Shown: one piece after another, positions 13,501 to 25,500 of the stretch
Layout of the letters: every line of letters starts with the position of its first letter
How positions within the stretch are numbered: position 1 is the first letter of the stretch
Source: Ligula intestinalis
Lineage: Eukaryota > Platyhelminthes > Cestoda > Diphyllobothriidea > Diphyllobothriidae
Assembly: GCA_036362985.1 (NCBI GenBank)
Contig: JAYGXS010000003.1
Coordinates: forward strand, 79,942,447 to 80,006,446
DNA length: 64,000 nt
Direction: 5' to 3'
Made by a program: the position numbers and the translations under genes
The notes under the pieces: generated by a model
Seen by the model: only the letters and a program-made list of their open reading frames with translations
Told to the model about the DNA's origin: nothing
Database searches by the model: none

Positions 13501-16500
13501 ATTGGTGATGGGTCGGTGTTGGTTCACGTCTTCGTTCTCCCGCGTGCCTTTCGTTTCAACTCTAGGTTGTCTTTAGGTCTGCCATCTGTTAGTCAATCCT
13601 GTGACGGTGTCTTATGGGTCTCTGGGTTAATTTGAAGGTCCTGTATAGAGATTTTAATGTGTTGCTTTACTGTCACGTTTGTTCAGCGTTGCATGCATAG
13701 ATGAGATTTGTGATACGTTCACAATGCGGCTGCTTCATCGTAGTCACTGTGATTCAACATGATGTAGATTTCCAGCATGCCATTAATAAAAAACACCTTA
13801 GTTGCTCAGGTGCGTCGCTTCTCGTTCGTAGTTTATGCCCTTTAAATACAGCCTAGATGAGAACCTCGAACCTGTCGTATAGTCCGGTGTAATCTGCCTG
13901 TATCTGCTGATCTGCAACCCCTACAATGAGACCGCATGCTAGCAGGAGATCCCAAGTGTCCTACAGAATAACTACATGAGGATGAGAAATTGGATTGGCA
14001 TTGCATACTGGATTCCGGCTTTCTACAGGCACCTACGGGCCTTATTATAATTTACCAGTTACTGGTTTTAGTAACTATGGCTACTAGAATTAGCACTTCA
14101 GCATAGGCAATTACTTACAGCAGCATTATCTTAGTCCTCGTAGTCCAGCATCTAGTTGAAACAGCCTAGGAGGATAGAGTTAAGGGAGCAAAAAACATGG
14201 CAAGCCCTGGTGTCCTCAGGGCTTCAAACATGTACTTACTCGAAATAACATAAACGCAAATTTCCCATTCCTTGCTGAGGAGGTATGAGCTCCGGCGTTG
14301 ATTTCCAAATCAGCGTCATTTCTGTCAAATTTTAGCGTCAGAAATAGTATCAGTGCTACTGAAACTCGGCTACCTTGATAGTCAGTATTATTAGAAACAG
14401 TAGTAACCGCAACAGTCTCGGCCTCGTTGGGCCTGTTTTTACACCTACTAAGGGTGAGCTTAGGGTAGATAGTACAGTAGTACCAGCGCAAAAAGCTACT
14501 GTCACTTAAGACTAAGTTAGGCGGTGATTCGGTTTGTATTTGATAAAGCAGCCTACACCGGACCCTGTTTAGTCTTGGAGATTCCAGAAGAAGGTGAAGA
14601 GTGCGGAGCCGCTAACTACGTCCTCATCTATCACTTTAAAGCTAAAACCTGAGACTGTCACCTTCTGTACCAACCTGTTGGTGCACTTGGTGGACTTCAT
14701 CGAAATTTATGGCTGAGCACTGAGATGGGGGTGGTGTGCCTCCTAAACGGGCTGCACGATAGACGCACTGGACCAACATGGGGGCCAGATCAGGGTACGG
14801 TGGACATTATTCAGGTTGCGCGCCGGTAAAAATGCCGAACATGGCGGGGGGGGGGTGTGGTGGCACGCGTGGGGGCGGCTTTGGCCGCGTCAGCCACCTG
14901 CGCCTGATCCTGCCTCCGGTTTTCTTGACTCTGTATTGACACCGTGTTCGGGGGGGGGGGTGAGAGAAGAGCGGGAGAGTGCGGTAGATGCTGCGCAAGT
15001 ATTCTTTCACTTAAAACTAATTTACGCGCAAGTCACCGTCCCTGCACCACCCTTTTGTGAAATGCACGATGGATGTCGTTGAAATCGACGGTGGAACAGA
15101 GGGCAGTGGTTAAGTTTCCACAGGATAATAGCCCTGTACATGAAGATTTGTTCGAGGACGATTTCGGGATGAGTGTTTTACCATACCAACAAGCTGGTTG
15201 ACTTAAGCATCTGAAGCGCGACCATGCTGCTATGCGATGGCTGGCTAGTAGACTTTGTTTGATCAGGAGCCCCACCGGGTGGGTCTCAATCCCGGCGGCG
15301 AGGAGGGGGGGGGGGGTCGGAGCAGCATGGTCGGGAGGGGCTGCTCCGTCATGGAAAACAGAGATGGAGAGGAGGGGAGATAGACCCACCGTAGGGAGGT
15401 TTGGTGTAACAGACCTTGGCCGCCGTGAGGGCGGGTGGGAACGCGATGAAGACGCGTCTGCTGTGGTCCCCCTGCTATGCGATTACTACATGTGGTGGAA
15501 ATTTTGTTTGCTGTTTGTCGCTGACATCTGTTGCATCGCTCTCTCAGGCATTGCTCTCGCTTTTCTTTAAGGTTCTGCATACCCTACGAAACAATTCTGC
15601 CGAGTCGACCGCCAATGCATCCTGGCGAGATGAGAGCAGTCTTCGGGCCTCCACTGAGATCGCCCACTTGAAGGAGACGGTGTTGGACCTGGAGCGACGA
15701 CTGGCTGACGTCTCGGCTCAGCTAGCCGCCACCAGTAAAGACTATGAGCTGACAAAGTTCGCTCTCTCCGAGGAGAAGGAGAGGTGGGTGTTCCTCCCGT
15801 CTTTTTTGTTTCCTTAGCCACTCTACGTTTTGATTGGTATTTAATCAGAATTCTTGTCTATTTTTGCGCTGTCTCAAGCAAGGCCAGTAGAACATTCGCT
15901 CAGGCTTGTAATTTGCGAGCCGATGTGCATGCCAATGATGTAGTTGTGCGACAGACAACAGGCTTCAGGCTTTGTGTGAATGCGTTAGCGGCAGCGAACA
16001 TCCCCGATTGATTACGGTTCGCCTGTCAGGATGGAATTTACCAGTCAAAAGTCTTCCGTTCTCGAATGCTACCGTGTGTCAAGCAACTTGATTTGCGGAC
16101 AGATGCGGAATCTGTGGGGCTGACAGCAAACAGCTGCAGAAGGGACGCTGTCGTAAGCAACTCCAGGTTTGAAATCAATGTCTCTTCTGTTTTATAAGGT
16201 ATCCAAAGCCCTGTTCTCGTGAGCCAAGGCTTCAAGCTTTTTAAAAGCATACTCCTAACCTTCCGGCCATACCTAACCCCAACTGATGCCCCATCCGAGG
16301 TTTGAACTCGCAACTTCCTTGATCAGAGGTCTAACGCCCCAAACATTGAGCCACGAGCTCGTTGTCTTGCCTGTTTAGATCGGGAGCTATTGACACTCGT
16401 CGATATATTGGGAAGAAGAAGCCGTGTCGATCACCCGAATCATGGTTTTATTAGTCTGAGCTTTCGAACTCTTGCGGAAGTCCATCGTCAGGGATAAAAT

Positions 16501-19500
16501 CGTTAACGAAAGCAAGCAACATTTATAAGGGAAGGGTCCAATTAACCGAGGGCGGAACAGGACCAATTAGCCACAAGTGCCATGAGTCTGGAGATACCTG
16601 CGCGGGGCAACATATGCGGGCGCCAGCTCGATAATTGGTTAACTTAGTTGTCATCCGACGCCCAGGCTTCAATCAGTTCTCGGCCCGTCTTGCTGCTGGC
16701 GTGGTCAATTATCCTCGTAGCTGCAAAGTTGAACTCATGACCGGTCTCGTAGGTGTGAGCCGCCCTTTGCGATAATGCGCCGCCCAGTCGAGCAGCCAGC
16801 TTATATTTGTATGCGCGAACCCAGCATACGTCCAGTCTGTTCCATGTAATTTATGGAACAGTTTAGACATGGTATGCGGTATACTACGTCCGCCTACTCA
16901 CTGGGCTTTAATCGATCCTTGATTCTCATGACTCGGCTGCGCATTGTAGCATTGGGACGGTGTGCGATTGCGGTGCCTACTCCCGCGGCAATGCGCTCGT
17001 TCGCTTCCGACGCATCCTTGATATATGGCAGCGCCTGCCAAATCGTACGCGTTGGTTCTGTTTGGGTCCTCAGAGGGCGAGCACGTAGGCATAGGCTTAT
17101 GAAGGCCGTAGGTTAGGCATTCTGCATAAACTGGCCGCGCAGATGTCGGTCCTCACGTGCTTTTTCTTCCGGGTTACTGCAGTGATTCTGGATTATTTTA
17201 AACAGCGTTCTCACAGCTTCGTTTGTAAGCCACCGGATGGTTGCTGTGAAAACTAAGAAGCTATGTGATGTTCGTCACCTTCCTATAGACCCCCGTTTCT
17301 ATTTTGTCGTCGGGAATTCGCATGACAAGCACCTCGAGGAAGGGTAGCTGCTGATCCTTTTTTTCTTCCCTCGTGAATTGTATATCTGGGAAGATCGAGT
17401 TGAGGAGATCACCCGTCGGGTAACGTTCATCGATCGCCAACGGAACTCAATCGTCCTGCTCTATCTTGGGTCTCATTCTCCGGCCCTGACAGCAACTACA
17501 CAGCGACTCGTAGTCTAGGCAAATAGTATCGGACCAGGACGATGGGTCCACGTTCGCTCGTGACATGCCTTTTCTGTGTTGGCGTTGGTGGTTATGGTGA
17601 TGGCGATGCGGATTTTGGCTGGAGTACTAATAGTGATAGTGGCGATGCTTGGTCGTTACGTTAGCCACTGAGCCCATCCTTATCTTCGGGTTGATTGACT
17701 CAGAGGAGTTATTGAGACATGGGCAAAACAGAGCGAGTGATGTTGATCAGACTCGGGTCGAATACACACTTCATTAACTGGAAACAATACAACGGACCTT
17801 TAAATTTTTCATGACGCAACAAAAATCGTGGCTTCAAAGTCTCCCAACTACTGAAACTCTGCATTATGACACTGCGCTCCATCGGTAATAAGTCTTCCTG
17901 AATTTATCCTGCCGCTGGATGCCGCTGTAAACAACTTTATGCAGAAGTCATAAGTTGCGCCCTCATCGGAAGGGTTTATGTTATGAACTTGCCGCCCGCC
18001 CAACAACTTGTCTCGAGCAAATCTCCCAATCAGAAGTTAGACGTAAGGGCGGAAGAAGAGATGTGTATTAGCATATTCTGACAGCGTAAGGTTAAACGGA
18101 TACCCAAGGTCGGACTGACATTGAACCAACCAGAAAATGCTTTTGAGCGGTTGGCATATCGGCTAAACTATTGACTAAGCTGATTGGCTGGGGTTGGCCT
18201 CCAATCATTGCATGAGCTGTCGCAGCATCAACACACGAGCGGGGTGTGTGCGGATCGATAGAGTGGCGTGCGCACGAGTCGGTTACGACGGTTCCTCCTA
18301 GTAGTTTGCGACAGTCGAAAAATTACAAAGGTATCGAGCGGGAGAAGGCCTGATTTTGGGATACAACTAGCTGTCGGTGGTGGGTGGTGGTTTCGGTATT
18401 TATGATTGGAGCTAAGCATCTTTCTATGCTGGGTGACCAGACTGCATGACCATAATTACAGATCCTTCAGTTGCCTTGCTACGAAGTGATTCGCCTTCGA
18501 AGGCAACATCACCCCTCCTAAGTTCGAAACTGGACGTAAAGCTGGTGGTATTTTTAAAAGCATTCCAGCAATTAGTACCCTAACATCGAGCTAACTGACT
18601 AAATTCCTGCCACCTTTACGAGTACACTCTCGGCTAGATAATTTTCGGTGGGTGAAACATTTCAGGCCCTCTTTCCTGACCTTTAGGGCGTATTTGCTGA
18701 CCCTTTAATTCAGTTACTTTGAGCTAAGAAGCAGGCATCCCAAGAAACATAATTTGAAGGAGATGCGTTTTCTTGGAAAACAAGGTTCCTTTGTTCAATG
18801 CATTTTCGACGCTGGTTTCCCAGTCGTCAGACTTGAGATACTTTGCAAAGAACAATTAAAAGTTCAAACGTACCGAAAAATAAATATTCATTTTGTGTGA
18901 AGGCTAATTAGCTACTGCCTTTGCGCCCGTCTATATCGATCGGGTCTCATCTTTTCCATTTTTATTTGAGATTTTTGTACACGGCATCTAACTCAAAATG
19001 CCGTACGTTGTGGCCAAACGAGAAAATCCGCTTCCACATGCATCCACAAACAGAAAATGGCAATTAAAAGGCGTGAGCATATGTCCCAAGTGGATACAGG
19101 ACACACCTTAGCATGTCTGAGTTTGCCCCTTTAAAACAGGCACACGCGCATGATAGTCTCTTATAAGCTACTGTCACCTCTCAGACAGTGGAGTTGCACA
19201 ACAGACTGCGAGGAAATCACAAGTCCGCCGCCAGTGTGGGGACACTAAGGCGCGCTGGAGATCAACCAGCGGCAACCGCCACCCGAGACAGCAACTCCGG
19301 GTTTTGTACGCAACAACCCCTCCTGCGGGTGGATACCAGAATTATGCCCTACTTATTGTGTTCTCCCTTGGAGATTTCGACAGGGCGTAATTCCCAATAG
19401 AGGAGAATATACAAGTTCCAGGCAGGAGTTCCGAAGAAGAAGATGCTATCACTGGAACAAGGATTTTATTTTCCTGACGTTTCGGATTCCGTCGGGAATC

Positions 19501-22500
19501 CCTAGTCATAGGTAATCGTAAACAGTTCTGAGACATGCGCAGATAAGGGGTGATACATGCACAGATTGCACGGTATTTATAGTTCACAGCGGTCACCCGC
19601 ATGCGTACTATAATTGTCAGTTCTTGTAGTCACCACTTGAGGTCTTAATTGGTCCGGTGATTGCTCATTAATTGCGTTCTTGTCCGCGTAGGATGCAGGT
19701 TTGATAATTGCTCGACAGTTACGCCCGCTGTCGTCAGAGTTGTGCCCAGTCCTTCCCACGTGACTGATTTTCTTGCTCAGGAAATTTCTCAGTACACCGT
19801 GTGGGAACGCCAAATCGTTGCGCTTGTTGCTGGACTGGGGGCCTGAGAACCATGACTCGAGCAGCTCGCGGCTCACGCGGTTGTCCCCTCTTGCGAGGAT
19901 TTCGGCCTCGTCAAACTTGAAAATATGGCCGCGTCCCGTTGAGTGAGCTGCAACCTGGGAGTTGACGTCTTTCTTCCTCACCGCCGCTGCATGCTCGGCC
20001 ATTCGCGTCTGGAGTAATCTCCAGGTTTCTCCGACGTAGTTGCTTTGTCCGCAACTACACCAGATCCGGTAAACGACTCCAGCCGTTTCCTGCCGTGGCA
20101 GTGGATCTTTCGGCCTCATGACCCGGCGTCTGATGGCTGCTTCCGGCCTGTGTGCAACTCCAACTCCAAGTGGGGTGAGTAGACGGCTGACCGCTTCCGA
20201 TACATTCTTCACGTACGGAAGAGTTCGCCAAACGTTTGGACCAGCTGGACGTGGCTTCGTCTCTCGTTTGCGAATGCACTGGTTGACAAAATTGTGCGGG
20301 TATCCATTCGCTCTCAGTACTCGTCGAACATATTGTAATTCAGCAATTTTGTCTTTCACTTCGCTGCAATGCGTCTCGACGCGCCGGAATAGCGCTCTTA
20401 AGCAGCCGCGTTTGTGACCGATTGGATGGTTGCTGTTGTAGTTCAGGACTTGCATAGTGTTGGTTGCTTTCCTGCACATTTTAGTTTTAAGGCCACCATC
20501 GTCTTTGCGGCAAACGAGGACATCCAGGAAGGCCAGCTGGTTGTTTTCTTCTTCCTCCATCGTAAATTAAATGTCCGGGAAGACGGCGTTTAGACGTTTT
20601 TTGAATGTCAGCACCTGATCAATAACGACGAAGGTGTCGTCCACATACCAAGCCCAGAGTTTTGGTAGTATCTTTCTCAGCCTTTAATCTGTTGATGACG
20701 TTTATTATGCTTCTGCGCATGTTACACCCTTGTCTCCTACAGGTGCGAGACGTTGTCACAGCAATTGGCCGCCTCTTCCGCCAAATCCAAAGAAGCACAG
20801 AAGGAGGCCATCTCCGGTGTGCAGCAGAAAGCGGCCGTCGAAATCGCTTCTCTAAAAGCCACTTTGGCGGAACATCAAAAACGCGAGGAACAGTTATCCG
20901 ACAATATGGAGGCGCTCAAATCTTCGCTGGGGTGAGTAATCGGGCGCCTTTAGAGAGCAGACAACTGCCTGAGCTCTAGGAGGAGCTCCGAGTTCGCGCT
21001 ATTTTTTGTGTAAGGCCGTGACCGTGATTGGGGTCACACTGGGTGTTTGTCTCCACTTCAAGTTTTGCCAACCTTCCAGAGTGTTTTCATATGTTGTCTG
21101 GTTTGCGTACAGTATTGGCCCTAACTCATGCAAAACAACGAAATTTACGAGACATTGACAAATACTCTGGCAAGCCGGTATTAATGCACGTAAGAAAACT
21201 TTGATGTAATTATAAACAACTTTAAACGAATTTTAAAGTTAAAGAAAATATCAACTTTTTTAAAGCCTAAAATTCCAAAACGCGAAAAGTCGTTGAAAGT
21301 ATGGTCATTAAAGGTTAATAAAATTGTTTGGTGAACTGGTAAACTTACCATTTTGTGTGTGCTAAAGGGAACTTTTCTTTCGTCAAATTTATTTATAGAT
21401 ATTTTTGGAATTGGATTACAATTAGTTTTAGATCGTCCTTGAAATGCTTGCGACATTTTAATAATTATTAAGTTGGTTTGGCAGATTTAGTTAATTTAGT
21501 TGGCCCAATTGGGTCAACTAAATTTCACAATTTTCTGTGTTTTCAAGATTTTCCATAAATTTGGATTCTGTTTGACGTGATTGTCGAAACCTTAAGGATA
21601 AGGTTTTCTCTTAAAGCATTTACGAAAACAAATAGTTTGTTTGGATGATGGTCCTTATGAAGATGACCGTTTGGAGAAAACACGAACGCTCACTGTCGAA
21701 AAGGGGAGATCCAAAATAAGAGTCCGGTATTCTTATGCGTCAGATCAATGAAAATACCTTCTATAATAAGTAACCTATTTAAGAAATACCTTGATTAGAT
21801 ATGTAGCTGACGAATATCTGCGTAAGTTACATTCTTCCAAGTTAACCTCGAAGTAAAAATGAGGAACTTTGATCGTCTTTTGATTTTCCTGGAAGTTCGT
21901 GATAAAACTTCGCCTGGAAATGGAGGAATTCTCTTTTTTATCTTAGAGCCTTTTTCACCGTATTTGTGTACTTTTAGGGCCTATTCTAAAATTACAAATT
22001 ATCTAAACTGTGGTCAAATGTATATTACGATTTTTTGAACACAGTTAATCCCATATCGGTTTCGGCCAGGGCCGTTGAACATTTACCTAATCGGCTTTTT
22101 AAGCCAAAAAACAAAGTACCACGATTCTCCATTACAAAACACCTGCTAGATAGTGGTCACTACGTTGACCTCAACACATCTTTCCGATACTCTTTCGAGC
22201 ACGAACAAATCGGACCTTGCGCTACATGGAAGCAGCCTTTATACGGCCGCAGCAACCCGACTCATGTAAGCAGTTAAATCATGAGGTTTATCTTCAACTG
22301 CCCTGGTAATCGCAGGCCTGGATTTAATTGATCTTTGATTTTTTGTTAATTCCTTCCCCACTCTTCCTTCCTTAGCTTTAAGGCGACCTTATTATTGACT
22401 ATTCTCCATATTGAACAACGACCTGGCTGTTATGTAGTGAGTCTGTTCAAATTCAAGCTGTTGTGTTCTTCATTCGTTAACTATCTCATGCGGAGACGGG

Positions 22501-25500
22501 CGGCAACTGAAAAAAATGTCTCTAAATTTGTTTATACAAATAAATCCTGCTAAATACGCTTGCATTAAATTTGTAACTGAGAAACAATGCTTAACATTTT
22601 CTAAATTATGTATTACATAAAATGTCTTTGTACAAGAAAGCATCTTGTCGCATGCTTCAAAAGTTAACAAGATTATTTTCAGTGACCATCTGCACCATAA
22701 TATTTGCATTACGTTTACGGTATCAAATTTTCGATGCGGTAAAACAAATAGAGTTAGAAAGGTTTATTGCTGTCTCAGATGTTGCATAACCTGAGACTGG
22801 ATATGGCTCACTGATGATGGCTAATAAGCCAGAAACGGCCATTCCAGTCTGCCTTGTCCTCGTAAATACTTGCATCCTGCCTATATCATTAGCGCTCGCT
22901 GACTGGGCTCGAAGGTGAGTCCCAAGGCCCAACTCAACGAGTATGACTGTACCGCGATCAGCGAGCGTTCCTCATTCCAATAAATAATGAAACCCCCATG
23001 AATCTGTGCAGATCAAAGTCCTAGCCGGTAGCCTACGCGTTTGTTGTCTGTTTATGTCTCTTTTTCTTACCTGGCAGGGCCCGAATACAGGAATTGGAGA
23101 CTCAGCTGGCCGATAGTATAACCTCAATTGGACAACAACAACAGCAGCAGGGAGCGACACGGTCGCCCACCGAGAAGGCTCCACCCGCAGCGGTGTGTTC
23201 CAATTGTGCCAAAGCTGTTGAACGCGGCCACTTCAAAGATGTGGGCACTATCACCAGAGAGACACAGGCCTCCTCACCAAGGCTGCAGGAACAGGTTTAT
23301 CATCCTCCTCCCCCCCCCCACCTCTTCCTTTCCCCCCTCCGCCTCCTCGTTCCTCCCTTCTCTCTGCGTCCTCCGTCCCCCATGCTCCTCCATCCTTCTG
23401 CTTCTCCGTCCTTTTTTCCCCAGGCCCTCCTTCTCCTCCTCTCCTTCCTATTGCGTCTTTTCCTCCTCCCCCTCCTCCTCCTCCTCCTCCGCCACTCTTC
23501 TTTCCTATTCTGCTTCCGCGCTTTTCCTTCCGTTGCTTTATTCATCAAGCCCTGCATTGCTAATTAACCTTGTCGATACGGCTCACAGTATAGCTCCACT
23601 GAATGATCACTGTATAGACTGAAGAGTATGCATTGTTTCGCCTTAATGACCTTTTATTGTATATTCAATGACCAGTCTCATAAACTGTCAAGCGAAAGTC
23701 AAAAATTCGTTTTCGAGCTGACTGCTGACTGTCGTGCAGTATTATCCAAGATATTTCAGACATGCCACGATGCCGGTTTTGTATGCAATTCCTTTCGTCC
23801 GCCTGCATAAGCCGCACATTGGGGCAAATTGCTACTTAAGTAGTATGCATTTCCGCTTTTCCGACTTTTATTTCCCTTAACTTCAAATGTATCGTAGACA
23901 ACAACATGCTGTCTAGCCCTCATTTGGTAGCCACTCAAGTCCTCCGCAAATTTTGTACCTGAAGTAAGAGTATATTCCGTTTTCAAAAGGTTTAAATCCC
24001 CGAGTTATTAGCAGTCCTATCTGCCGTTGCATTTTTTACATTTTTCACTTGTACTTTCCGTACTTTTCTGTGTCATTAAGAAAATGTCATATACGCCTCC
24101 TAAGGTTTTCGATGAATGTGGAGCAATAATAAACCGACAGATGCAACGCCATTTGAGTGAACATAATCATAATCAAACACTTTTAAAACAAGACGACAGT
24201 TACCCTGTTTTCGAGCATACAGCATGAAGAAGTCATAATTTCCCCTCAAGTGAGTGCGAGAAAGGAAACATTGATGTATGTTTTTCTTCAACTATATACT
24301 TCTATTTAGGTTCAAATTCCTCTGAATGCTGCAAGTCTTTTCACAATTGGGTTGAATAAATTAAGCAAATCTACCAAACTTCCTAAATACCTGATAAATT
24401 ACGCATCCGCGGCTAGAAGGTAACGCGAAGCCTAATTGGATGGACCGCTAGATGAAAATGAACCTATTAAAGAAGTCTGAAGATTGCCGATCCACCGTCA
24501 GGGGGTCTTATTTTCATCCGGGAGACCGATACCTAACTGCCTTGCTACTTGCCCCATTTTAGCGGTCATTGACTGTGCCCCTGGAGGAGATGCTCCTGGA
24601 AGAATCCAGCCCTTGGTCGCCCCCGTTTCCCTCCTCCCCTGGCCTGTGGACTGTCAGACAGAGTGAGGCAGAGGAGATGGCCAACTTGCGCTCCACCGTG
24701 GGCAGGCTTAACGCTGAGTTGGTGAACAGTCGTAGACAACTGTCTCTCACCAACGACCTGCTGAGAGACAGCGAGGCGGCTGTTGAGCGTCTCAATGAGC
24801 AAGCGAAAGTGAGTTTACTGGCCTGTAGCATTGCTAGTAATGAAAAGGGAAGTGGGAATGGCCATATCGGGCTCATTGACCGCCATCGACCAGTCATACG
24901 CAACCACAAGTGGTACCCCAGCCGCGACCTATTAATCGGAAGTCTAATGCTTTGTCAATTGAACCACGGGCTCGTTATTTTACCGACTTAGATCGGAAGA
25001 TATTGGCACTCGTTGATGAACGCTCACCTATCGCTAACGGAACTCACTCATCCCGCTCTGTCTTGGGCCCTAAAAGCAGCCGTAATGGTTCGTAGGCAGA
25101 TAGTGTTGCCGGGAGACTGGAATGACCATTTCTGTTAATCAACGTTAATCCACCAGTGTCAAAAGTAAGCCTCCCTCAAACTGTACTTTTAAGAGAGAAA
25201 ACTTGTGTAGTAAGTCATGGGCTTCAAGCTATCAGTCAGTCATCAAACGCAACGACGTCCTTCTGTAGGGAACCACAGCAGACGCGTCTTCGACCGCGTT
25301 CCCACCCTCCCCCCGGCGGCCAAGGTCTGCTACACCCATCTTGCTACGTTGAAGGGCTACTAACGTCCTTCTATACATTCAGCGTTAAGATCTAGTCGGA
25401 TCAACGAAAGGAGTCAGACTAGGGCGCACGAAGGCACTTTTAGTATTGATGGGCCAATTTCATATTTGGAAAATTATCGTTTGCCAAGTCTTTACTATGA

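Noticed and set aside
14843..15316. Regulatory G-quadruplex cluster
   Set aside because: Three G runs lie far apart; single runs do not make a convincing quadruplex by themselves.
23094..23622. Pro/Ser/Leu-rich frames running through 23300-23600, and an Arg/Glu-rich minus frame
   Set aside because: Produced by the C/T tract; only the part up to 23294 is conserved coiled-coil coding.
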